64,000 bases of DNA from an uncultured Vampirovibrio sp. (GCA_910577395.1 CAJTLG010000003.1:1-64000), one strand, 5' to 3'. Positions 14,659 to 23,499 are shown, numbered from the stretch's first letter. Numbers and translations: made by a program. Notes: a model not told the origin generated them from the letters alone.

Positions 14659-17142
14659 TCACTCCCTCAACTTATCTTTCTCATTGGTTGAATAGTAATA
14701 GATACATACATATCCTCCCATGCCTCGTCCTCCTGTACCTGTGCCAATGCTTTTATCATATGCTCCTCCGCCTCCGCCCGAACCAAATGTACCGAATACT
14801 TTATTCTGTATATCTTTAAATTCAGGTACAAGGATATTTTGGTATGTAAATCCGCTTCCAAATACACTTGAACTTACATTATAAATACAGGTATTTAATT
14901 TATTTAACCCTCCGCATCCCCCTTTGGATGCCGCACCCGAATCTCCGCCAATACCTGCTTTGCCTTCAACTCCGTTTGTCCCTGCTTTGCCAAGGTATCT
15001 GTTTACCGTCAATCCTTTTACCGGTTTATTAATACTGTCACTAAAGCCGTTATTATATATTCCGCCACCCAATCCTCCGGTTGCTTTGCCGCCCGCAACT
15101 GTTGCAGTTGTTCCTTTCTTTCCTCCCAATCCGCCATATACATAAAACTCTGCAGTTGGGTGGTCACCGACACATTTTACCCATGACCATACCCCATCCG
15201 AACCGTCTGTATCAAATGAACCGCCATATCCTCCTGCACCCACATGGATTGTACAAGTGCTGTTTTTACCTACATCAACATTTGATATCTTTGCAACATT
15301 GCCTCCGGCTCCTCCCCCGCCACCGGAGCCTGCATATCTTTCTTCATATGTTACATTAACTTCCGCAATACCTCCTGCGCCGTTACCTCCTGCATAATGA
15401 ACAACGGCAGAACCGTCCGATCTTGCGCCACCTCCTCCGCCTCCGCCATAACTTCCTGCCGCACCTCCTGCCGCCGCATTACCCCCAGCACCTCCACCTG
15501 TTGCACCATTTGAATAAGAGCTGTTTGCACCACTTCCGCCTGCGGCAACAAGATACCCAACCGGAGTTTTATCTTTATGTCTTGCAGGGGCTGCACCATT
15601 TGCTCCTTTAATTCCGTTTGTAGAACAATTTGTACTTGTCCATGCAGAACCATTGTATGCAAGACATCCCGGTGATGTTCCTCCTGCACCTGCTGCTGAA
15701 CTTGTAGCATTACCTCCTGCCCTTCCTCCGTCAGATGCCCAGGCATAAATTACAGTGCCGCTTTTATTGTATACAAATATATTGGAATTACCCCCTGCTG
15801 CTGCACTGCCGTTAACAGGAGCACCTGCTCCTCCTTTACCTGCTACTATTTTTATTGTGCCTCCTCCGCTGTTTTGTGCCTGTTTTACATAATTTGTTAT
15901 ATCAATATTTGCAAGATATCCCGCAGAACCTCCACCTCCACCGCCATATGCACCGTATTCGTAAGTTGTATATCCTTCGTCATTCCAGCTATCAAGGACA
16001 CAACGAACAGCTAATACTTTCGTTAATTTTGTTGAGTCTGCAGAAGCAACTTTCCACCATTTTGTTCTTTTTGAATCGCTTTTAAATGTTCTAAAATCAA
16101 GATTGCCTGTATAATAAGTGCCTGAATTATATCCCCATACTTCATATGGGTTTGCAAATTCTTTTCCGGCAACGTTTTTACCATTTTCACAACGTAATAC
16201 TTTTTTCCTTGTGCTGCCGGATAGTGGACACTGGTCGCAAAGTGAAAGAGCCTGTGCATTTTCCTGACCGCTCCACGTTTCTAATTCTGTGTTAGTAGGC
16301 AATCTCCATTTGTGGCCTGTTGTTGCGGCAAGATTATTACAGGCTGCAAATGCGGATGTATTTGAACATACTACTCTGCCACATGCTATATAAGGGTAGG
16401 CACTATATCCTTCACTAGTGCCGTCGGTTTTTGTACAATAAGTAGCGGTGTATTTATACATCGTGCCGCTTGCTGCCGAAGCAGAACCTGTATAGCAACC
16501 GGTTGAGGTTTTTTGGTTAAACTTCGTAACACATAATTTTGTATTATCATATGTTGCAAATGCAGTTCCCTGGTTTCCTACAGTATCTGTTTTACCTGCT
16601 GCATATTTTTCACCGTAATTTGTGCAGTTTTCAGCACTTGGCTTTATTTGCTGTCCTGCAACCTCTTCAGTATTTTTATATGTTGCACCGCGTCCTCCGC
16701 CTCCGCCTCCGCCAATAAGCTGTGTAACAACAACTCTTGTCATTGTATTTGTTATTGGTATATCTTTTGTCGCATCGTTTGTTGTGCCGTTGACTTTATA
16801 TGTTTCATTCTTTGTTATAACTTTTTCTTTTGTAGCACCTGCTCCTCCACCGCCGCCTGATGCTATAACAAAGTTTGCATAGTATGCTTCATCGAGATTA
16901 TATGTAACATCCCCTAAAGAATCAGAATAAGGAAAACATTCATAAGATGCTAAGGTTTTAGAACTTCCTCCGCCAAAATTAACATTTTCTGTTATTTTTC
17001 TTGTCATCACAGGGGCAAGGGCAGCAAGCAGCAATGATGCCACAAGCAGTGCCATGAGCATTTCAACTAATGAAAAAGCAAATATCCGATTGGGTAATAG
17101 CTTGTTTAACAACAGAACTCTATAATTATTTTGAACTTTCAT
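14659..17142 (-). CDS. giant prepilin-like glycine-rich surface protein (copy 3)
   Basis: 827 residues; AAAGGAG lies 9 bases before the ATG. The leader is 22 residues, and the predicted cut is A22|F23-S-L-V-E27, so the usual Gly at -1 is Ala, which prepilin peptidases tolerate. The helix ends APVMTRK. Gly-rich blocks (residues 95-103, 143-152, 399-406, 540-600, 635-650, 800-812) surround an inserted domain (about 165-388) rich in Cys and aromatic residues with KWRLPTNTELETWS at 278-291 and LAVRCVLD at 377-384. These landmarks sit at nearly the same residue numbers as in copy 2, so the proteins are colinear paralogues although the insert has diverged. Presumed pilus- or surface-exposed. Confidence 0.85.
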   Translation of the reverse strand: MKVQNNYRVLLLNKLLPNRIFAFSLVEMLMALLVASLLLAALAPVMTRKITENVNFGGGSSKTLASYECFPYSDSLGDVTYNLDEAYYANFVIASGGGGGAGATKEKVITKNETYKVNGTTNDATKDIPITNTMTRVVVTQLIGGGGGGGRGATYKNTEEVAGQQIKPSAENCTNYGEKYAAGKTDTVGNQGTAFATYDNTKLCVTKFNQKTSTGCYTGSASAASGTMYKYTATYCTKTDGTSEGYSAYPYIACGRVVCSNTSAFAACNNLAATTGHKWRLPTNTELETWSGQENAQALSLCDQCPLSGSTRKKVLRCENGKNVAGKEFANPYEVWGYNSGTYYTGNLDFRTFKSDSKRTKWWKVASADSTKLTKVLAVRCVLDSWNDEGYTTYEYGAYGGGGGGSAGYLANIDITNYVKQAQNSGGGTIKIVAGKGGAGAPVNGSAAAGGNSNIFVYNKSGTVIYAWASDGGRAGGNATSSAAGAGGTSPGCLAYNGSAWTSTNCSTNGIKGANGAAPARHKDKTPVGYLVAAGGSGANSSYSNGATGGGAGGNAAAGGAAGSYGGGGGGGARSDGSAVVHYAGGNGAGGIAEVNVTYEERYAGSGGGGGAGGNVAKISNVDVGKNSTCTIHVGAGGYGGSFDTDGSDGVWSWVKCVGDHPTAEFYVYGGLGGKKGTTATVAGGKATGGLGGGIYNNGFSDSINKPVKGLTVNRYLGKAGTNGVEGKAGIGGDSGAASKGGCGGLNKLNTCIYNVSSSVFGSGFTYQNILVPEFKDIQNKVFGTFGSGGGGGAYDKSIGTGTGGRGMGGYVCIYYYSTNEKDKLRE

Positions 17143-17177
17143 ATGGTTATCTCCTTTATTTATTATTTTATTATAAA

Positions 17178-17207
17178 TTTTAAATCATGTAAACCCATGA
17201 TTTAAAA
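17178..17207. promoter_or_regulatory. 12-bp perfect inverted repeat, candidate operator (pair 3)
   Basis: TTTTAAATCATG (17178-17189) and CATGATTTAAAA (17196-17207) are perfect arms with a 6-nt spacer, lying between prepilin copy 3 (start 17142) and the divergent XRE gene. Sequence differs from the dyads of pairs 1 and 2, as expected if each regulator has its own site. Confidence 0.6.
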
Positions 17208-17276
17208 GAGATGCAACCATATTTTGTAGAAAATATTCGACAGATAAAAGATTACTTGCATTTTAAAATTTTTTAT

Positions 17277-17486
17277 ATGGGTATTAAGGCATTGCAGAAT
17301 GAAATAGGCAGACGGCTAAAGCATTTGAGGCTTGAAAAAGAACTTTCTCAAGAAACAGTTGCTTTTGAAGTTGAAATATCAAGGGACCACCTTTCAAACA
17401 TAGAAAACGGCAAACACCCTATAAACATTAAAACCCTTTATAAATTAGCTGAATTTTTTAATGTGGATATGAAATATTTTTTTTAA
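17277..17486 (+). CDS. XRE-type helix-turn-helix regulator (pair 3)
   Basis: About 70 residues from ATG 17277; an ATG at 17211 would add 22 residues that are not like the family. The protein is just one HTH domain: IGRRLKHLRLEKELSQETVA, ISRDHLSNIENGKHP, and the ending LAEFFNVDMKYFF. It is divergent from prepilin copy 3 with a perfect inverted repeat between, and ends 1 base before the stop of the convergent P-loop ATPase gene. Probable local regulator of the prepilin gene. Confidence 0.85.
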   Translation: MGIKALQNEIGRRLKHLRLEKELSQETVAFEVEISRDHLSNIENGKHPINIKTLYKLAEFFNVDMKYFF

Positions 17487-17487
17487 T

Positions 17488-18183
17488 TTACCACAATGCT
17501 TTTGGCATATGGCGTTTATAAAACCAAACGGGCACATTGTCATATTTGCCGTTTGGAAAATCGGGGGCAAATTTTTCATCCGCACCTATTGCAATAATGG
17601 GTATACCGGTTTCATCTGATACTTCTTTTAGCTTATTATATCCTCTTATAATATCTTCCTTTACGGTTTCATCCGAAAGGTGGGTATTTGAAATAAAGCC
17701 TGTAAATTTTTTCCAAGGGCGTTTATTGAGGCCGGAAGAGAATTCCATATATTCCAGAATACTTGACTTATCCCTGGTTTCAAACTTTGAAGTATTTACA
17801 ACAAGGTATATTCTTAAATCGTTTTCTTGTTCTATACCGTTTAAAATATCAAGAATATCAAGACCGGAGGCCCCATATCCTACATCTATTATCATATTGC
17901 CGTTTTTTGAAAGGCAGTTTATCTGTTCTGCAGTAACATAGCTGCCTGCCTCTCCAAGGCCGAAATAGTCTGTCTGTGCGATGATATCAATACCTTGTTC
18001 TTTAAGCTCACCGATAATCGGGCGAAGGCAATAAGCAGGCTCAACCGTATCAAGGTCTACAAGGGTTATATCTTTGCCTGAATTTGCATACTGCAACGCA
18101 CGATTAAGCGCGCTTTCGCTTTTGCCGCTGGCATAGGCCCCTGTAAAAACCTCCACTGTCCTTGATAAAGTTCTATCTTCCAT
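17488..18183 (-). CDS. P-loop NTPase of unknown function (MinD/CobQ-like)
   Basis: 231 residues. Phosphate-binding loop GAYASGKSE at residues 14-22, ITLVDLDTVEPAYCLR as an Asp-containing second strand, and NMIIDVGYGASGLDILDIL resembling the Walker B region of SIMIBI-class proteins. LVVNTSKFETRDK and PIIAIGADEKFAPDF follow. No effector domain or membrane segment. It starts one base before the stop of the HD-GYP gene and is the last of a six-gene minus-strand run, so a link with that signalling module is likely; the exact role is not known. Confidence 0.75.
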   Translation of the reverse strand: MEDRTLSRTVEVFTGAYASGKSESALNRALQYANSGKDITLVDLDTVEPAYCLRPIIGELKEQGIDIIAQTDYFGLGEAGSYVTAEQINCLSKNGNMIIDVGYGASGLDILDILNGIEQENDLRIYLVVNTSKFETRDKSSILEYMEFSSGLNKRPWKKFTGFISNTHLSDETVKEDIIRGYNKLKEVSDETGIPIIAIGADEKFAPDFPNGKYDNVPVWFYKRHMPKALW

Positions 18184-19221
18184 TTAGATTATTTGTTCTC
18201 CGGCTGTTTGTTCTTCTAAATTCATGTTATCTTCAAAATCTTTAATGTCTTTTGTGGCGGCAGGCAATATTGATTTAAAAACATCTACAAGTTTTGGGTC
18301 AAATTGAGCACCCGCTTTTTCTTCAATAAGCTGCAAGGCCTCATCAGGGCTAAGACCCAGCCTGTATGCTCTGTTTGAAACCATACTGTCATAAGCGTCT
18401 GCAATAGCTATAATCCTTGAGCCAAGAGGGATTTCCTCTCCTTTTTTGCCGAAAGGATACCCGTTGCCGTCGTAATATTCATGGTGATATTTAATTATTT
18501 CAATAACATCATACAACTGTTTAATATCCTCTAAAATTTTAACGGAATGATGTACGTGTTTTTTAATTTCTTCAAATTCTTCTTCAGTTAGTTTTTGGGT
18601 TTTGTTAAGGATATCCTCTGCAACCCCTATCATTCCTATATCGTGCAATAATCCCGCAAGCTCTATAATACTTGCCTGCGATTTATCAAGGTTTAAAAAT
18701 TCAACCATTTTGGCACTGTAAAATGCTACACGACGGCTTCTGCCAAGGGTGAAAGAATCCTTAGCGTCAAGTGCCTCGATAATAGCTTTAATTGTGCCTG
18801 AAAATAATTCCTTTAAATCTTTGATGAGGGTTTCGTTGTCAATTTTTAGCTGGTAATATTCAAGGCTTGCTTCAACTATATGTAAAAGCTCATCGGGCGC
18901 ATAGGGTTTTTTAATGTATCTGTAAATTCTTGCATAGTTAATAGCATCAATCAATATTTTAACATCAGAATATGCAGTAACTAAAAGCCTTATTGCGTTT
19001 GGGTGGGTTTCAGCTGAAAGCTTTAAAAATTCCACCCCGTCAATATCCGGCATTTTGTGGTCTGATATTATGCATTGAAAATTGTTGGTTTTTAAAAGCT
19101 CTAAGGCCTCTTTGGGGCCGTTTGCTTTCATTATTTCATATTTGCCGCGAAGCGTTCTGTATAATAATTGCAGGTTATCAGGCTCATCGTCCACTATTAA
19201 AATTTTATATTTTTGTTGCAT
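18184..19221 (-). CDS. response regulator with HD-GYP output domain (c-di-GMP phosphodiesterase type)
   Basis: 345 residues: receiver domain (residues 4-120; ILIVDDEPDN, phospho-acceptor in IISDHKMPDIDG, K in YIKKPYAP) and an HD-GYP domain (about 145-330) with HDIGMIG, HHEYYDGNGYP and SRIIAIADAYD. The HD and the GYP signature are intact, so hydrolysis of cyclic di-GMP is expected. The histidine kinase immediately upstream (11 bases) is the probable partner, and the PilZ protein before that is a probable c-di-GMP receptor. In a genome with several prepilin-like genes, control of surface behaviour is a reasonable inference. Confidence 0.93.
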   Translation of the reverse strand: MQQKYKILIVDDEPDNLQLLYRTLRGKYEIMKANGPKEALELLKTNNFQCIISDHKMPDIDGVEFLKLSAETHPNAIRLLVTAYSDVKILIDAINYARIYRYIKKPYAPDELLHIVEASLEYYQLKIDNETLIKDLKELFSGTIKAIIEALDAKDSFTLGRSRRVAFYSAKMVEFLNLDKSQASIIELAGLLHDIGMIGVAEDILNKTQKLTEEEFEEIKKHVHHSVKILEDIKQLYDVIEIIKYHHEYYDGNGYPFGKKGEEIPLGSRIIAIADAYDSMVSNRAYRLGLSPDEALQLIEEKAGAQFDPKLVDVFKSILPAATKDIKDFEDNMNLEEQTAGEQII

Positions 19222-19231
19222 TTTTTAGCCC

Positions 19232-20869
19232 TTATATCGCCTTAATTTCCTGTTTTGTTTCCTGCTGATAGTTAATGGGAAGCACTATTGTAAATGTAGC
19301 CCCTTGTCCCACTTCGCTTTCAACATTGATTGAACCATGGTGGTTTTGTATAACACGGTAGCTGATGCTCATGCCAAGCCCTGTGCCTTGCCCGACTGGT
19401 TTTGTGGTAAAGAACGGGTCGAAAACTTTAGTTAGATTTTCTTTTTTAATACCTTTTCCTGTATCTTTAAATTTTATTTCAACATTTTCGCCAATCTTTC
19501 TAACATCAATATATACATCCCCGTTGCCGTCAATTGCAGCAGCAGCATTATCAAGGATATTCATAAATACCTGATTTATTTGTCCGCCAAAAGCTTCAAT
19601 TTTAGGAAGGCCCTCTTCATAGTTTTTATGAACTGTAATTCTGTTTTTGTATTTATTATTCAAAATATTTAATGTCGTATCAATTTCTTTTGGTATATCA
19701 AATTGGGCCATAACCATTTCTTCCATTCTGGAGAAATTTTTAAGGTCTAAAATAATATTTTTTGTTCTTTCTGTTCCTTCAATACAAGACCTTATAAGTT
19801 CTTTGATATCATCCTTTAAAAATTCTATGTCTATTTCCTCTTTCATCTGGTCGATTTGAATTCTGTTTTCAGGAGGTATGGATTCTTCGTATTCAGTGTA
19901 TTTATTTATAAGGTCAAATAAATCTTTAGAGTATTTATCTAAAATCATTATATTTCCGTAAATAAAATTAATAGGGTTATTTATTTCGTGTGCTATCCCT
20001 GCAACAAGTTCTCCAAGGGAGCGCATTTTTTCTGAATGCACCATCATAGCCTGAGCTTCTTTAAGGTTATTATTGGCTTGTTCAAGCTCCAAAGTTCTTT
20101 CCTGAACCTTTTGTTCCAATGAAGAGTATAATTCTAAAAGCTGTGCCGCCATATCATTATACGCTTGCACAAGTTCGTTAATTTCGCCGAATTTTCCTTT
20201 TTTTAAACGATAGTTAAAATTTCCGCCTGCAAATTCTTTAACACCGCTTGTCAATGTAATCAACGGGCTGTTTATAAGACGGCTCATCATAGCGCTTGCA
20301 ATAATGCCTATTAAAAGAAGTATAAACACAAAGACTTTCATATTTTCAAACATTATATGAATATTATTATCTTGTGTTTTTCCTTGCGAAAGCCCCATAA
20401 CAATTGTATAGTGTTCTGTTGCGCCTTCAATTCTTTGGGCATCTTCATAATATGATTGTTTTTTAATTATGCGATAAGCATCCAGAATATTTTTACCATA
20501 GATAGATTTTTCCGTTGTCCATATAATACGGTTTGTCCTGCTGTCTGCAGCATATGCATATGAAAGCATACCGTTGGTTTCAAGAGTATGCACAATTTTA
20601 TCTACTTTTGAAAAATCTTGGTTTTTTTCATTGTAAGAATCAGCAAAAGAATGGAATATTACAGATGAAACAACATAGTTAAAGCTTCTTATATCATTTG
20701 TGTAATCCACAGATATGTTTCTGACAAACCTTGAAACATACATAACGGTTAAAAACACAATGGCAACAATTAATATACTTGTTAGAAATGCAAAATAAGA
20801 ACCTATTTTCACCTCTTTTTTAAGCGGTGAAAGTTTTGGATATTTTGCAAAATCAAAAGCTTTATTCAT
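19232..20869 (-). CDS. membrane sensor histidine kinase
   Basis: 545 residues. Two membrane segments (about 25-47 and 175-198) enclose an extracytoplasmic sensor of about 125 residues; a HAMP domain (199-250, LINSPLITLTSGVKEFAGGNF) and coiled coil (LEQKVQERTLELEQANNNLKEA) lead to the phospho-acceptor helix with AHEINNPINF and an ATPase domain (about 420-535: NQVFMNILDNAAAAI, DTGKGI, TGLGMS). It ends 10 bases before the HD-GYP response regulator, its likely substrate. Ligand unknown. Starts 2 bases after the PilZ gene stop, so it is translated from the same mRNA. Confidence 0.95.
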   Translation of the reverse strand: MNKAFDFAKYPKLSPLKKEVKIGSYFAFLTSILIVAIVFLTVMYVSRFVRNISVDYTNDIRSFNYVVSSVIFHSFADSYNEKNQDFSKVDKIVHTLETNGMLSYAYAADSRTNRIIWTTEKSIYGKNILDAYRIIKKQSYYEDAQRIEGATEHYTIVMGLSQGKTQDNNIHIMFENMKVFVFILLLIGIIASAMMSRLINSPLITLTSGVKEFAGGNFNYRLKKGKFGEINELVQAYNDMAAQLLELYSSLEQKVQERTLELEQANNNLKEAQAMMVHSEKMRSLGELVAGIAHEINNPINFIYGNIMILDKYSKDLFDLINKYTEYEESIPPENRIQIDQMKEEIDIEFLKDDIKELIRSCIEGTERTKNIILDLKNFSRMEEMVMAQFDIPKEIDTTLNILNNKYKNRITVHKNYEEGLPKIEAFGGQINQVFMNILDNAAAAIDGNGDVYIDVRKIGENVEIKFKDTGKGIKKENLTKVFDPFFTTKPVGQGTGLGMSISYRVIQNHHGSINVESEVGQGATFTIVLPINYQQETKQEIKAI

Positions 20870-20871
20870 TT

Positions 20872-21492
20872 TTATTTCTCACTGTTAATATTTTCAGCCT
20901 CTGTCATTGCCCTGAATGAATATTGTACAAGTGCAATTCTGTCTATACTTTCAATATTTTTGAATTTTCCGGAAATTGAAAAAGCTTTTTTACCTTCATA
21001 ATCCGTTTGCTGAATGCGTATTGGCTGAATTGTGCATTTGATTGTTAAATTATTAGACAAGTTAATGTTAATATTATACTCTAAATGTTCTTCAAGCGGG
21101 ATATTTGAAATAAATTTCAACCCTCCGGCGGAGATATCTTCTGTTTTAAGCACGGCGTCTTTATAATCAATAAAGGATAATTCGCCATGAAAATCTACCC
21201 TTGAATATTCCCTTCTTTGGATATTTTTGTAGCTTTCAGGCATTTTAACGGTAATATTTCTTTCATCCCTGTTTATGATTTGTGTGACAAAATATACAAG
21301 ACCTTCATTATTTGAACCGAAGATTTCAACATTTTCATCTTTGTTGTAATCTAAAAGCTCATTATCTGTTGCAATTGGGAGTTTAAAGGTTATGGTATCC
21401 GCATTAGAGTCTATAATGTCACAGATTGTAGAGCTTTCAAACTTTTCGGGGATAATTCTAAAATCTTTACCGTTTTTAATTATGCTTTGCAT
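20872..21492 (-). CDS. PilZ-domain c-di-GMP receptor protein (YcgR-like)
   Basis: 206 residues. An N-terminal YcgR-type beta domain (about 1-95) precedes a PilZ domain: the c-di-GMP-binding R-x3-R as RREYSR near residue 112 and D-x-S-x-x-G as DISAGGLKF about 27 residues later. Both motifs are complete, so binding is expected. In flagellates such proteins brake the motor, but no flagellar gene is seen here; with prepilin-like genes around, pilus or secretion control is an alternative. First gene of the signalling part of the run, 44 bases after accA. Confidence 0.88.
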   Translation of the reverse strand: MQSIIKNGKDFRIIPEKFESSTICDIIDSNADTITFKLPIATDNELLDYNKDENVEIFGSNNEGLVYFVTQIINRDERNITVKMPESYKNIQRREYSRVDFHGELSFIDYKDAVLKTEDISAGGLKFISNIPLEEHLEYNININLSNNLTIKCTIQPIRIQQTDYEGKKAFSISGKFKNIESIDRIALVQYSFRAMTEAENINSEK

Positions 21493-21535
21493 TTAATTTT
21501 TATCCTTAATTTAAAAAATAATTCTATAATATTAT

Positions 21536-22486
21536 TTATTCTGCAAAAACACCCATTCGACGGAATTTTGAATATCTGTCCTGTTTTAATTCTTCACTCT
21601 TCATATTTTTATACTCATCAAGAGCCTTAACCAGACTTGTTTTTAATGTTTGAGCCATTAATTCTATATCATAGTGTGCCCCGCCCACAGGTTCTTTAAC
21701 AACCTCATCCACTATATCAAATTTCAACAAATCATCCCCTGTGATTTTAAGTGCCTGTGCTGCAGTTTTGGCTTCGGCTGCATCTCTCCATAATATTGAA
21801 GCGCATCCTTCAGGAGAAATTACCGTATAATAGGCGTGTTCAAGGATTAAGACTTTATTTGCAACAGCAAGTCCTAATGCTCCTCCGCTGCATCCTTCCC
21901 CTGTAATTACAGCTATAACCGGAACATCAAGCTTTGCCATTTCCTTTAAATTAACAGCAATAGCGATACCTTGCCCCGTTTCTTCCGCTTTAATGCCGGG
22001 GTATGCGCCCATGGTATCAATCAAAGTAATTATCGGCAAATTAAATCTTGAAGCGTGTTCAAATAGCCTTAAAGCCTTTCTGTATCCTTGCGGCTGCGGC
22101 ATACCAAAATTATACTCTAGATTTTCTTTTGTGGTTTTCCCTTTTTGGGTTCCTATAATCATAACAGGGCGCCCGTCAATCTTTGCAATGCCGCCGATTA
22201 TTGCCCTGTCGTCACACCCTTCCCTGTCCCCGTGAAGTTCAATAAAATCTTCTGTCATTATATTTATATAATCCAAGAAATTCGGTCTTTGCGGGTGACG
22301 TGCAATTTGGAGTTTTTGATACGCTTCAAGGTTTTCATACAATTCTTTTTTGTATTCTTCCGTTTGCTTTTCAAGTGTATCAATTTCTTTTTTATAATCC
22401 ATATTTGTATCCGTGCTAATCTTTTTTAATTCTTCAATTTTTTCCTGCATTTTGTATATTGGTTTTTCAAAATCTAATATTTGCAT
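21536..22486 (-). CDS. accA: acetyl-CoA carboxylase carboxyltransferase subunit alpha
   Basis: 316 residues, usual length. With AccD it transfers the carboxyl group from biotin to acetyl-CoA, giving malonyl-CoA for fatty-acid synthesis. Seen: N-terminal helix LDFEKPIYKMQEKIEELKK, PQRPNFLDYI, the crotonase-fold segments IGGIAKIDGRPVMIIGTQKG, LPIITLIDTMGAYPG and the oxyanion region GEGCSGGALGLAVAN. Directly after accD (15 bases). The partner genes accB and accC are 6 kb away on the plus strand. Confidence 0.97.
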   Translation of the reverse strand: MQILDFEKPIYKMQEKIEELKKISTDTNMDYKKEIDTLEKQTEEYKKELYENLEAYQKLQIARHPQRPNFLDYINIMTEDFIELHGDREGCDDRAIIGGIAKIDGRPVMIIGTQKGKTTKENLEYNFGMPQPQGYRKALRLFEHASRFNLPIITLIDTMGAYPGIKAEETGQGIAIAVNLKEMAKLDVPVIAVITGEGCSGGALGLAVANKVLILEHAYYTVISPEGCASILWRDAAEAKTAAQALKITGDDLLKFDIVDEVVKEPVGGAHYDIELMAQTLKTSLVKALDEYKNMKSEELKQDRYSKFRRMGVFAE

Positions 22487-22501
22487 GCCGTATTTTCCTT
22501 T

Positions 22502-23377
22502 TTAAGAATTTGCCATATTATGAATAGCAATTATCTTTGATAGTTTTTCCTTCATTTCATTTCTTGTAACGATTAAATCAATCTGCCCGTATTTAAGCAG
22601 ATATTCTGCAGTTTGGAAATCCGCAGGGAGTTTTTCTTTAATTGTTTGCTCTATTACCCTTCTTCCTGCAAAACCAATCCTTGCGCCTTTTTCGGCTATC
22701 ATAATATCACCTAATGTGCCAAAGCTTGCAGTCACCCCGCCAAATGTCGGTTCCGTTAAAACGGTTATGTATAAAATTTTTGCCTCATTTAATTTTGCAA
22801 CAGCGCAGCTTGTTTTTGCCATTTGCATAAGGCTTAAAGCTGATTCCTGCATTCTGGCGCCGCCTGAGGCGGTAAATGCTATAACGGGGATTTTTTCTTT
22901 TAGGGCATCTTCCATTATTCTTGTAACTTTTTCCCCTACAACTGAGCCCATAGAGCCGCCCATATAATCAAAATCCATAACGGCAATTGCAACCTTTTGG
23001 CCGTCAATTTTGCCAACCCCTGTAATTACAGCCTCATCAAGGTCGGATTTTTCTTTTGCAGCCTTTTGTCTTTTTGAATAAGGTTGTGTATCCACAAATT
23101 CAAGCGGGTCTTTACCTGTTACATTTTTATATCTTTCTTCGAATGTATCAGCATCAATTACAAGCTTAATTCTTTCTCTTGCGCCTATTCTGAAATGATA
23201 ATCACAATTAGGGCACACCATATTGTTGTTTTCAAGGTCTTTTTTTGGAAGTTGTGAATTGCAATTGTAGCAAAGGCTCCAAAGTTTGCCTACGGCATCA
23301 TCAATAACAACATCATTTTCTCTTAGTGCCTGTTGCTGGGCTTCTTTTCTTTTATTAAACCAATCTGTGAGTGTCAT
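22502..23377 (-). CDS. accD: acetyl-CoA carboxylase carboxyltransferase subunit beta
   Basis: 291 residues. A four-cysteine zinc finger near residues 36-58 (CYNC and CPNC, 16 residues apart) is followed by the carboxyltransferase fold: YKNVTGKDPLEF, AVITGVGKIDGQKVAIAVMDF, GGSMGSVVGEKV, IAFTASGGARMQES and TFGGVTASFGTLGD. It starts a long minus-strand run (accD-accA-PilZ-kinase-HD-GYP-ATPase). Upstream, a perfect 21-bp dyad (23400-23420) lies in the space shared with rsgA and may be an operator. Confidence 0.97.
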   Translation of the reverse strand: MTLTDWFNKRKEAQQQALRENDVVIDDAVGKLWSLCYNCNSQLPKKDLENNNMVCPNCDYHFRIGARERIKLVIDADTFEERYKNVTGKDPLEFVDTQPYSKRQKAAKEKSDLDEAVITGVGKIDGQKVAIAVMDFDYMGGSMGSVVGEKVTRIMEDALKEKIPVIAFTASGGARMQESALSLMQMAKTSCAVAKLNEAKILYITVLTEPTFGGVTASFGTLGDIMIAEKGARIGFAGRRVIEQTIKEKLPADFQTAEYLLKYGQIDLIVTRNEMKEKLSKIIAIHNMANS

Positions 23378-23399
23378 ACCTTATTAACCCTCTCCTCAT

Positions 23400-23420
23400 A
23401 AGCTTTAGAACCTAAAGCTT
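23400..23420. promoter_or_regulatory. perfect inverted repeat between accD and rsgA
   Basis: AAGCTTTAG, AAC, CTAAAGCTT: 9-bp perfect arms, 3-nt spacer, 23 bases before the accD start and 80 before rsgA, next to two overlapping TATAAT boxes (23441-23451) that face rsgA. Candidate site for a regulator of fatty-acid genes; no regulator gene is adjacent. Confidence 0.45.
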
Positions 23421-23499
23421 AAAGTCTGTTACTTAAACATTATAATATAATAGAAAATAATTGCAAAAAGGGCGTTATTTGTCTATTATTTTAATAAAT

